Below, one piece after another: positions 1-6,793 of a stretch of 23,133 nt of DNA. Source of the stretch: a virus. Made by a program: the position numbers and the translations under genes. The stretch lies in IMG/VR virus record IMGVR_UViG_3300020468_000078, positions 1 through 23,133 of that record, one strand, 5' to 3'. Numbering within the stretch: the stretch's first letter is position 1; each line of letters begins with the position of its first letter. The notes under the pieces were generated by a model that saw only the letters and a list, made by a program, of their open reading frames with translations, made no database searches and was not told where the DNA came from.

Positions 1-365
1 TGGATTAACAGTTCCAGTAGCATCTTCCATCTTGTTAATAAGATTCATCCACTTTTCAAAAGCAGAACGAATACCAAAATCAAGATCATTGATGACTGTA
101 ACAGTCCATGTATCAAATGTTCTTTCTCCAGCAATTTTTAATATTCTTCCTCTGAAGTTAACTTCAACAGGAGTAATATTAGATGCTGGTAGTGCGGCTG
201 CTTTTACTAAAAATCTTGATTTTTCCTTAACGTCGTTATCAATTGCTAACTGTTCAGGAAATGCGATTTCAACTTCAAACAGATTGGGTCTTGTACCGCC
301 ACCCGCCAATTTACTTTTAAACCCAGTAATGGTTCTTAGTGGAGGTCTGTTAAATTGGGTTGCCA
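1..365 (-). CDS. gp19: Tail tube protein gp19, N-terminal 121 residues (cut by left window edge)
   Basis: This is the tail tube monomer, which stacks as hexamers inside the sheath and forms the channel for DNA. The visible part begins MATQFNRPPLRTITGFKSKL and stays open to base 1. Around residues 34-38 is the L-F-E-V-E-I strand, then K-S-R-F-L-V-K-A-A-A-L-P-A-S-N-I (about 52-67). After that come V-N-F-R-G-R, I-A-G-E-R-T-F-D-x-W and V-I-N-D-x-D-F-x-I-R-x-A-F-E-x-W-M. These are typical of gp19 in T4-like phages, and the tube fold is related to Hcp of type VI secretion. The start is supported by a GAGG at 379-382, about 13 bases upstream. The gene follows the sheath gene by 25 bases, the conserved 18-19 order. 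The missing C-terminus lies outside the window. Confidence 0.95.
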
Positions 366-390
366 TAGTTTTTCTATTCCTCTAAATGGA

Positions 391-2568
391 TTAAACGGTA
401 CCGATTACTTCTTCAAACGAGATTCCAGTTCTCGTGGCGACGAAGGTTAGACCAATGAAATTGATTGATCTTGATGGTTTTATGAAAATGTCAGCAACAA
501 ATTCATTATTATCTATAACAGCAGCAGTGTTATTTGTCTCATCACAAACAACTCTAAAGTCTGTAACACCTCTCTTGGATTGAACATCACGCATGAAAGG
601 TTCAACAATGTTTACAAAGTTTGTCCTTGTAATTTCATCGTTGAATTCAAATAGTTGATCTCTAGCAGCAGCAGAAATTGCATCTTCAAGGAAGATAAAC
701 AATCTACGAACATTGATACGATCAAATGCTGATGCTTTTCCAAGACCAGTTTTATCACCAAATAAGATGATACCTGCTCCTGGTGAGAATATAATTGGGT
801 TAATTCGATTTGAGTAAAGTTTATCTCTTTGAATCTGTGAAGGATTGTATGCGAGTTTTACTGCGTTAAGAATTGATCCTCTTGCTGTTCCCGCTGGTGA
901 GAACCAAGGGAAATTGTTTATGTCATTTCGAGCACAAGTTCCAGCAATATCTCCATTCATAGGTACATATCGGAATGTGTCTGCGAATCTATCATACATG
1001 TACTTGTATCCAGTATCGAATACAGCATAAGATGATGAAGGTATTGGTGAATAGTACTTGACTAAATTGTCTGTTATATCTGAACTTGATAGTATTTGGG
1101 CAGATCCAACAGTGTCAACAAGAACTGATCCTCTGTTAGGAGAGATAAATGCGACTGTATCTTTTCTAATTTCAGCGATTGATATTAATTTGGAAGAAAG
1201 TGCCTGAGAATCCTCTCTAGACATTGATCCTGATCCCATAAGTAAGAAATCAACATCAAATTCTTCTGTATTTTCAAATAGTTCGTAACCAGAAACTAAT
1301 CCACTAAGTGGAACTGATAATGAACCAGCAGCTGAATAATCAGAACCACTGTCATAATTTTGTCCACCACCTAATGTAAGAGTTGTTGCTCCAATACCAG
1401 CAAAACTGATTCCTTGAGCATTCTGATCCCAACCATTATCAGAAGAATGTGAATTAAAGAATGATGTTCCACCAGTACCAGTAGCAATATTAGTTGTTGT
1501 AATACCTGTAGGAGCTCCACCAGCAAAGATAGTCTTTGAAGAATTTACAATAAATTTTCTCCAATATGAAGGAGATCCAGCGGAAAACTCAGCATCTTTT
1601 GCTTTTGAAAGATTTAAATTCTTTTCAAGGATTGTTCCAGCATTACCTGTTATCGTTCCTTTATCATCAATAACTACTACATGTACTTCATCAAATCTTG
1701 AACTTCTTGCTGAAGCATAGTTTGAAGTGCCTGGTCTATCAGCGAGTTGACTCCACTGAACAGTACTGTTAGTTAATTGAACTGTTTGTTGATCATACCA
1801 GTCTTTTTGTGCTGAAACAGATTCTGTTCCAACAATAGAACCATCACCAACTTGACGAAGTGTAAGAGTTCCTGTTCCAGGAAAAGAAAATGTTCCAAGT
1901 GGTTCATAATCTTTAGCAGTTTCTATTCCAGCAGCGGATACGTGACTAATAAATTTAACACTAATCTGACCAGATATATCTGTCTCAGTAACTATTCCCT
2001 TATAGAATCCATCAAGAACAGATGTTGAACCAGCTCCTATTTGATAGGTTGCGGATGGAACTTCCATTGTAATTCCCATACCAACAACAGCAGTGTGTGA
2101 TGCTCCCACTGTAAGTACCTGATCAGCTGCGTTATCAACAATAGCGACTCTTAAGTCATTTGCCCAAGATCCAGGATTTCTTGCTGCTACAGTTATGTTT
2201 GTAATGGTATTTTCATCATAACCATTATTATTATAATCATCTAAAGAGTTTATTTTAATACTCGTTGCTGTTCCAACCTTTGCATTTGCTAAAGAAGCAT
2301 CATCTGCTCTAACTACACTTAAAACTCCACCATATGATAAGTATGAAGATGCTACCATCCAATCTTCATATTGACTATCCGTGGCAGTTGGTTCTCCAAA
2401 AAGGTCAATAAGATCAGCTTCGTTCTCTACAGTTGTAGGTATGTTAACTGGTCCTTTAGAAAAGGCAGCTACTATGGCAGCAGTCTTATCGGTTGCAGTG
2501 TCTACTCTACCAATAGTAAGGTCAACCTCTCTTACCAAAATTCCAGGAGATGCTAAATTAATGGGCAT
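391..2568 (-). CDS. gp18: Tail sheath protein gp18 (725 aa)
   Basis: This is the contractile sheath subunit, which polymerises around the tail tube and shortens on infection. The N-terminus (PINLASPGILVREVDLT, then G-P-V-N-I-P-x-x-V and D-L-I-D-L-F-G-E-P) is the classic sheath start. The middle, about residues 110-400, is rich in G, S and T and variable, as expected for the surface-exposed domains. The C-terminus, about 600-725, carries the conserved polymerisation core: F-D-R-I-N-V-R-R-L-F-I-F-L-E, then F-x-F-N-D-E-x-T-R, V-x-P-F-M-R-D-V-Q and F-I-K-P-S-R-S-I-N-F-I. At 725 residues it is somewhat longer than T4 gp18 (659). The start has GGAG at 2577-2580, 8 bases upstream. A probable late promoter lies about 20 bases before the start, so gp18 and gp19 may form their own late unit. 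Confidence 0.97.
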   Translation of the reverse strand: MPINLASPGILVREVDLTIGRVDTATDKTAAIVAAFSKGPVNIPTTVENEADLIDLFGEPTATDSQYEDWMVASSYLSYGGVLSVVRADDASLANAKVGTATSIKINSLDDYNNNGYDENTITNITVAARNPGSWANDLRVAIVDNAADQVLTVGASHTAVVGMGITMEVPSATYQIGAGSTSVLDGFYKGIVTETDISGQISVKFISHVSAAGIETAKDYEPLGTFSFPGTGTLTLRQVGDGSIVGTESVSAQKDWYDQQTVQLTNSTVQWSQLADRPGTSNYASARSSRFDEVHVVVIDDKGTITGNAGTILEKNLNLSKAKDAEFSAGSPSYWRKFIVNSSKTIFAGGAPTGITTTNIATGTGGTSFFNSHSSDNGWDQNAQGISFAGIGATTLTLGGGQNYDSGSDYSAAGSLSVPLSGLVSGYELFENTEEFDVDFLLMGSGSMSREDSQALSSKLISIAEIRKDTVAFISPNRGSVLVDTVGSAQILSSSDITDNLVKYYSPIPSSSYAVFDTGYKYMYDRFADTFRYVPMNGDIAGTCARNDINNFPWFSPAGTARGSILNAVKLAYNPSQIQRDKLYSNRINPIIFSPGAGIILFGDKTGLGKASAFDRINVRRLFIFLEDAISAAARDQLFEFNDEITRTNFVNIVEPFMRDVQSKRGVTDFRVVCDETNNTAAVIDNNEFVADIFIKPSRSINFIGLTFVATRTGISFEEVIGTV

Positions 2569-2588
2569 CTTTTATTCTCCAAATCTCA

Positions 2589-2596
2589 GATTTATA
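2589..2596 (-). promoter_or_regulatory. Probable T4-type late promoter for gp18
   Basis: The minus strand reads TATAAATC here, 7 of 8 bases of the T4 late consensus TATAAATA. It sits in the only sizeable gap of the left half (2569-2649), about 20 bases before the gp18 start. In T4-like phages such boxes are read by the phage sigma factor gp55 with the sliding clamp. The single mismatch and A+T-rich surroundings leave some doubt. Confidence 0.6.
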
Positions 2597-2649
2597 CTGA
2601 AATTATTTATTAAAAAGGGTATTTTCATCGGGGAAACAATACGTGAACA

Positions 2650-2880
2650 CTACCAATCTGGATACATCCAATCAGTAAATATCCCTTTCTTTTTCCTATT
2701 TTTAACTATTCTTTTAATTGTACATGTTTTACATTCGTAAGAATATGATGAAGCAAGAGTAGATCTATCCTTATGAGTCAGATAAAATCCATCAACTAAA
2801 TCCTTTACTTCTCCACATATTCTACACTTTCTTTCAGAGAATAATAAATGTTCTAAATCTATCTGATCATTAAAATCCAT
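2650..2880 (-). CDS. Small four-cysteine (zinc-ribbon-like) protein, 76 aa
   Basis: The function is not known. Cysteines 19 and 22 (C-R-I-C-G-E) and 50 and 53 (C-K-T-C) give a C-x2-C-x27-C-x2-C pattern, a probable zinc ribbon or other treble-clef knuckle. The pattern C-x2-C-G-E-x-K with a following F-Y, then C-K-x-C and a basic stretch (K-R-I-V-K-N-R-K-K-K), is common in small phage proteins. Some of these resemble the metal-binding part of HNH or endonuclease VII proteins, but no H-N-H catalytic motif is visible here. The protein ends in the aromatic W-M-Y-P-D-W. The start overlaps the stop of the upstream Nfu gene as TAATG, so the two are probably coupled. The four cysteines could instead hold an Fe-S cluster, given that neighbour; this is inference. 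The gap that follows holds the gp18 promoter. Confidence 0.85.
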   Translation of the reverse strand: MDFNDQIDLEHLLFSERKCRICGEVKDLVDGFYLTHKDRSTLASSYSYECKTCTIKRIVKNRKKKGIFTDWMYPDW

Positions 2881-3116
2881 TACAAAACTTGAATTACTCC
2901 ATTACAATCAGGAATATCTTGCATAATTTTATTTTCAATACCTTGTTTTAATGTCATCGCACTCATTGCACAACTTGTACAAGCACCTCCTAATCTAACT
3001 TTAACGTAGTTTGTACCTTCTTCTATCTCTACAAACTCCACAAATCCACCGTCTGCTTCTATGTAAGGAGCGATTTCAGATAAAGATTTAGTTACGTTAC
3101 TTTCATTTAAATCCAT
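2880..3116 (-). CDS. Nfu-type (NifU C-terminal domain) Fe-S cluster scaffold, 78 aa
   Basis: This is a stand-alone Nfu domain. In cells such proteins carry a 4Fe-4S (or 2Fe-2S) cluster, often bridged between two monomers through a CxxC, and hand it to apoproteins. Visible here are I-A-P-Y-I-E-A-D-G-G (residues 15-24), V-K-V-R-L-G-G-A-C-T-S-C with cysteines 46 and 49, then M-T-L-K-Q-G-I-E and a terminal V-I-Q-V-L. All family landmarks are present, so it should bind a cluster. Length and ends resemble the short CnfU proteins of cyanobacteria and plastids rather than the longer two-domain NfuA of proteobacteria. That suggests a host-derived auxiliary metabolic gene, although the origin is inferred. 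It overlaps the 38-residue gene upstream and the four-cysteine gene downstream by single-base TAATG junctions, so it should be made late, with the packaging genes. Confidence 0.93.
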   Translation of the reverse strand: MDLNESNVTKSLSEIAPYIEADGGFVEFVEIEEGTNYVKVRLGGACTSCAMSAMTLKQGIENKIMQDIPDCNGVIQVL

Positions 3117-3232
3117 TATAGTATAAGAATAGTTTGTGAACCGTCTTTATTATCAGTTATGGTTATCTTTTTATTTGGAAATGATTTAGTTAATAATCTT
3201 TTCAATTTCGCATGTTTAAATAAATTCTTCAT
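3116..3232 (-). CDS. Tiny basic protein, 38 aa, between terminase and the Nfu gene
   Basis: This short open frame reads MKNLFKHAKLKRLLTKSF and continues to a hydrophobic end (Q-T-I-L-I-L). The evidence for it is positional. Its ATG overlaps the gp17 stop as TAATG, and its own stop overlaps the Nfu start as TAATG. It therefore fills the space between the two genes exactly, as a translated gene in a coupled string would. The first half is strongly basic (eight Lys/Arg in the first 22 residues) and probably helical. The second half (I-T-I-T-D-N-K-D-G-S) looks like a beta hairpin. I recognise no family. It might be only a short coupling cistron that keeps ribosomes running into the Nfu gene, or a small nucleic-acid or terminase partner. 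Confidence 0.7.
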   Translation of the reverse strand: MKNLFKHAKLKRLLTKSFPNKKITITDNKDGSQTILIL

Positions 3233-4878
3233 TACCGATAATCCCACATATAAGATCTGTCACCATATTCATCAACTTTCCATATATCTCCATCCTTATC
3301 AACAAAGGAATCATCATCTAAACCATCAGACATAAAACCAAATGGTGCCATATCTTGTTCAATTTGATTTTTTTGTTCTTCATATATTCTTTTTCTTACA
3401 TCATTATCAGTCATCTCTTTGAAATAATCCTGTGCCACTAACCACGCAAATATTACAAGGCACATTGCTAAGTCATCATTACAACCTTCTTCTGCCTCAA
3501 ATGAATTATGTTTTTGTGAAAATGTAGTTAATTCTGATATTACATCATAATCATTTGTAAGTAATTTATCATCCTCAATTAAAGTTTTTAAATTACTACA
3601 ACCTAATTTTTTAACAGCAGCAGTTGTTCTCACCCCAAGTTGAGATTTTTTACCACTAAATCCAGATCCAACAACCTGACCCGCACGTCCTCTCATAGAA
3701 CACATAAGTATGTTTTCATATTCTAAATCATATTGTAGTATACTGGCAACCTGATCTCCAATATCGTTTACTTCTATTAACAAAAATGATTCATTATATC
3801 CTTTTGATACATCATAGATGACATTTGGAAATAACATTGGTTTAATTTCATTATTTCGATACTTTGCTACAACTTTATATGGAAAACTTGTTATATCAAA
3901 AACAATAAAAGCTGAATAATCATTTCCAAGACCACGAGCAACATCAACTGTAATCAAATAATTATGTTCTTTAATTGGATTTTCATAGATATCAAGACCA
4001 GCGTTTCTATTAATTGGATCTTCATATATTAAATTTCTAAGTTTATTTGGAGCGATTAATGTATTGATTGATCCTAAAAATTCACACTCAAACTCAATTT
4101 TAAATTGTGCTTCAGAAGTATTTGCTATTGTTTGTTCTCTCCATAGTTCATCTCTACCAGGAACCTCTGACCAATGAACATCAGTTGGAATATATTCGCT
4201 TTTACCTTTTTCGGCATCATGCCACATACGATAAAAATGATTCATACCTCTTGGGGTAGAAACAATTATAACTTTTGTGCTTTGACCAGAGGTAATAGTA
4301 GGATATACAGAAGCAAAAAATTCATCGGCAATATGATTTGGAATAAACGCAAACTCATCAAGAAAAATTACGTTATATGATCCACCTCGAACAGCTGATG
4401 ATGAAGTTGAGTTTGCTGATATCTTTGAACCATTTTCTAATTCTAACGATCCCTTATTCCAAGAAACAATACCTTGCTGCATCCATCTTGGTAAATTTTC
4501 ATATGCTAATTGAAGCCTACCCAGTAAATCTCTTGCTGTTGATGCTTTGTTTGCCAGTATTGCTATATTTACATTTTCATTAAAAACTGCATAATGTAAT
4601 AAGTAAGATACACATGTTGTAGATTTACCAGTTTGTCTTGGCATCTTACAAATATTAAAACGATTCTCATGAAAATTACGAACTAATTTTTCTTGAAAAT
4701 CATAAAGATTAAAAGGAACTAGTCCCTCATCAAGAGATACAATTTTAATATATTTTCTTGCGAAATAAACAGGATCATCCTTACATTTTAAAAATTCAAG
4801 AATATTTTCTTGAGTGAATTCAATCTGCGTATTTGCTTTTTTTAAGTTTGGATTTCCAAGATATACATTATTAGACAT
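3232..4878 (-). CDS. gp17: Large terminase subunit gp17 (548 aa)
   Basis: This is the ATP-driven packaging motor and headful nuclease at the portal vertex. The ATPase domain has a Walker A at residues 79-87 (M-P-R-Q-T-G-K-S-T), a Walker B at about 170-175 (V-I-F-L-D-E, Asp174 and the catalytic Glu175) and the coupling motif V-S-T-P-R-G (206-211). The RNase H-like nuclease domain has V-D-V-A-R-G (Asp312), I-E-V-N-D (Glu369) and C-N-D-D-L-A (Asp468/Asp469), the expected acidic triad. Length is close to T4 gp17 (610). The acidic tail (residues about 517-548, rich in D) is variable in the family. The gene lies 9 bases after the 140-residue gene; I see no strong ribosome site, so translation may depend on read-through from upstream. 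Its stop overlaps the 38-residue gene. Confidence 0.98.
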   Translation of the reverse strand: MSNNVYLGNPNLKKANTQIEFTQENILEFLKCKDDPVYFARKYIKIVSLDEGLVPFNLYDFQEKLVRNFHENRFNICKMPRQTGKSTTCVSYLLHYAVFNENVNIAILANKASTARDLLGRLQLAYENLPRWMQQGIVSWNKGSLELENGSKISANSTSSSAVRGGSYNVIFLDEFAFIPNHIADEFFASVYPTITSGQSTKVIIVSTPRGMNHFYRMWHDAEKGKSEYIPTDVHWSEVPGRDELWREQTIANTSEAQFKIEFECEFLGSINTLIAPNKLRNLIYEDPINRNAGLDIYENPIKEHNYLITVDVARGLGNDYSAFIVFDITSFPYKVVAKYRNNEIKPMLFPNVIYDVSKGYNESFLLIEVNDIGDQVASILQYDLEYENILMCSMRGRAGQVVGSGFSGKKSQLGVRTTAAVKKLGCSNLKTLIEDDKLLTNDYDVISELTTFSQKHNSFEAEEGCNDDLAMCLVIFAWLVAQDYFKEMTDNDVRKRIYEEQKNQIEQDMAPFGFMSDGLDDDSFVDKDGDIWKVDEYGDRSYMWDYR

Positions 4879-4887
4879 ATTTAAATG

Positions 4888-5310
4888 TTATTCCCAACTA
4901 AGTTTTAATTCTTTTTTCCAGTTAGATATATTTTCTTCTTCTACAGAACTAGGTGTACCAGGTGCCTCCTCTTCTTCCTTTTCTATAATTTGCTCTGTTC
5001 CTTTCCATAAACCATCATTATTAACTACAGTGTGCATATTTGTTGGACCAATTATATCAATAGTTTCGATAGATTCTTTTGCTATTTCTGAACGAATTTC
5101 AGCTTTACGTGCTGCTGCTTTCTGCATAGATACTTTTTTAGCTGCTCTTTTATCTGCTAATTCTTTATCAGATATATCGCCTTGATGAACTTCAGATTCA
5201 GATGATTTTTCTTTTGGAGCAGTTCCCATAGAGGTTCCAAAACTTTTCACCTTCTCTTTTTGTTTATCACGAAGTTTTTGTATTTTACCCTGCATGCTTA
5301 AACTAGTCAT
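4888..5310 (-). CDS. Charged protein of unknown function between gp16 and gp17, 140 aa
   Basis: I do not recognise the family. The N-terminal 25 residues are basic (K-L-R-D-K-Q-K-E-K-V-K). Residues about 50-85 form a probable long charged helix with many Ala, Lys and Glu (K-R-A-A-K-K-V-S-M-Q-K-A-A-A-R-K-A-E). A short conserved-looking stretch follows (I-D-I-I-G-P-T-N), then an acidic run (E-K-E-E-E-E-A) and an end S-N-W-K-K-E-L-K-L-S-W-E. There are no cysteines, signal peptide or membrane segments. It starts 2 bases after the gp16 stop and ends 9 bases before gp17, so it is made together with the terminase. In T4, genes 16 and 17 are adjacent, so this is an extra gene; a role in packaging is inferred from position only. 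A weak AGGA lies about 12 bases before its ATG. Confidence 0.85.
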   Translation of the reverse strand: MTSLSMQGKIQKLRDKQKEKVKSFGTSMGTAPKEKSSESEVHQGDISDKELADKRAAKKVSMQKAAARKAEIRSEIAKESIETIDIIGPTNMHTVVNNDGLWKGTEQIIEKEEEEAPGTPSSVEEENISNWKKELKLSWE

Positions 5311-5312
5311 CT

Positions 5313-5747
5313 TTATTTCGTGTCCTGATCATTATTATTTAGAATACCTTTTTTTAATATCTTAGATAATTCTGTTGTAGACCCTACAAATAAGGCATTA
5401 TTAGTTACATTATTTGTTGTTTTAGATTTTTCTTCTTCCACATCTTTAACTTTCTTTTGTAGATCCATTAATTTATCAGTGGTATCTGCAACTGATTTGA
5501 TTAATTGTCCAGCAACTTCATATGCTCTTGGACTAGCACTTTCACCTGCTAATTCCATAATCCCATTTAATGTCTCTTGTCCCTTTTCTATTAATGAATA
5601 TAAATTGGCACGAGTATAATCATAATCTTTAGTAACATCAGTATCATTTACTTTTTCAATACTATTTTGTTTTTTTACAGGATCTACTTTAGAGGGTTTT
5701 GATACCTCTATGTTAAGTGCCTCATCAATAGGATCAAAGTTATTCAT
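5313..5747 (-). CDS. gp16: Small terminase subunit gp16 (144 aa)
   Basis: This protein recognises the concatemer and regulates the gp17 motor; in T4 relatives it forms oligomeric rings. The first 40 residues are low-complexity and charged. The conserved core starts at about residue 41 (D-Y-D-Y-T-R-A-N-L-Y-S-L-I-E-K-G). It continues with G-I-M-E-L-A-x-E-S-x-S-P-R-A-Y-E-V-A-G-Q-L-I-K (about 61-84), then D-T-T-D-K-L-M-D-L-Q-K-K-V-K-D. This is the helical, coiled-coil oligomerisation region of T4-like gp16. The tail has N-A-L-F-V-G-S-T-T-E-L. Length is close to T4 gp16 (164). The start overlaps the gp15 stop as TAATG, and gp17 lies two genes downstream, the canonical context apart from the inserted 140-residue gene. 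Confidence 0.92.
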   Translation of the reverse strand: MNNFDPIDEALNIEVSKPSKVDPVKKQNSIEKVNDTDVTKDYDYTRANLYSLIEKGQETLNGIMELAGESASPRAYEVAGQLIKSVADTTDKLMDLQKKVKDVEEEKSKTTNNVTNNALFVGSTTELSKILKKGILNNNDQDTK

Positions 5748-6793
5748 TATACGTCAGTTTGTCGAGTAGGACTATAAGATTTTTGATCTTCATAGTAACT
5801 GGTTATTTCATTAAATCCAAAACTATCATCTGGATCAACTAAAGCATCATCAGCAGCAGTTAACTTATTAATAATAGAACTTTGTTGGTGAACCACAGCA
5901 ATAGTTGAATCTATTGCCCTATCAACTCCAATTGTAGTTCCATCTACAATTTGATTAACTCTCATAATCTCAGAGTCAATAATAATTCGATCTCTTAAAG
6001 CAAATACTCCACTATTTGTAACAGTTATATTAGTTTGAGAAGCACTAATTTCTGTTTGTGTTGATGATGTAGCATCAGTATCATAATCTTTTCTTGCTTG
6101 TGGTGTTGCTACATATCTTAATTCACGTCTTGCATTTCGAACATCCATAGTTGTAGCATAATCAATTTGAACTTTCTTGATAAGTCCTTCTGGAGTATCA
6201 GCAACAGGTCCGAATAAGAATGTTTTTGCTGTAAAGTTTAATGTGTATATCAATGCTCTTCTTGTTGAAAAATCTCCCTCATAATCATCTTGAAATGATA
6301 TATTATCCAGTACAACACTAATATCTCTTTTTTCTCCAATTACTTTTACTAAATCTACAGTTAAGTTAAAGGATGGTTGAAAGAACGGTAAAATTTGCTC
6401 TATAATTTGAAGAGCATCATCGTTTAATTTAACTAATATATTTAATTCAAATCCAATATTATATGGAACAGGCATAAAAACTTTTCTTAATTTAGAACCA
6501 TCAGATGCTTTGAATGTTTGTGTTATTCCACTTTTTCTTGTTGGATCATATGCGATATTATTCATCTCAAATGACATTCTAGGAAGTGATATTTGAGTCG
6601 CACGATTTAAATCTGCTTGCTGTTCGATTCTCGCTAAAAACTTCTGCATTGGACCATATGCCAAAGCAACTTTCATATCACTTATTGATTTATTATTACT
6701 TCCTTCATGTCTAACATGAATGTCATTAAACAGAGTACCAAAAGCAATAACTGTTTTTTTAAGTATTTCGTGATAGTAGTAAGTTCCTAACAT
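5747..6793 (-). CDS. gp15: Tail sheath stabiliser / tail completion protein gp15 (348 aa) with C-terminal insert
   Basis: Gp15 caps the tail tube and sheath and joins the tail to the neck. The start M-L-G-T-Y-Y-Y (T4: M-F-G-Y-F-Y) and the segment I-I-E-Q-I-L-P-F-F-Q-P-S-F-N (about 130-143) match the family closely. So do F-S-T-R-R-A-L-I-Y-T-L-N-F (about 175-187) and E-G-L-I-K-K (202-207). T4 gp15 has 272 residues. The excess here is mainly at residues about 240-312, an inserted beta-rich module with I-D-S-E-I-M-R-V-N, V-D-R-A-I-D-S-T-I-A-V-V-H and a following I-I. A similar module is in the giant 2430-residue protein. The end resumes with an acidic N-E-I-T-S-Y-Y-E-D. The start overlaps the gp14 stop as TAATG and the stop overlaps the gp16 start. 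Confidence 0.95.
   Translation of the reverse strand: MLGTYYYHEILKKTVIAFGTLFNDIHVRHEGSNNKSISDMKVALAYGPMQKFLARIEQQADLNRATQISLPRMSFEMNNIAYDPTRKSGITQTFKASDGSKLRKVFMPVPYNIGFELNILVKLNDDALQIIEQILPFFQPSFNLTVDLVKVIGEKRDISVVLDNISFQDDYEGDFSTRRALIYTLNFTAKTFLFGPVADTPEGLIKKVQIDYATTMDVRNARRELRYVATPQARKDYDTDATSSTQTEISASQTNITVTNSGVFALRDRIIIDSEIMRVNQIVDGTTIGVDRAIDSTIAVVHQQSSIINKLTAADDALVDPDDSFGFNEITSYYEDQKSYSPTRQTDV

Noticed and set aside
32-385. Plus-strand open frame of 117 codons opposite gp19
   Set aside because: It lies antisense to a clear tail tube gene, has no family likeness, and all other genes run on the minus strand.
2660-2678. Inverted repeat tggat-ac-atcca near the end of the 76 aa gene as a terminator
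   Set aside because: The loop would be two bases, the stem is weak and no T-run follows; it is explained by codons for W-M-Y-P.
4814-5185. Plus-strand frames opposite gp17, the 140 aa gene, gp14, the giant protein and others
   Set aside because: They are shadows of real minus-strand genes. Their sequences are low-complexity and lack ribosome sites or promoters.
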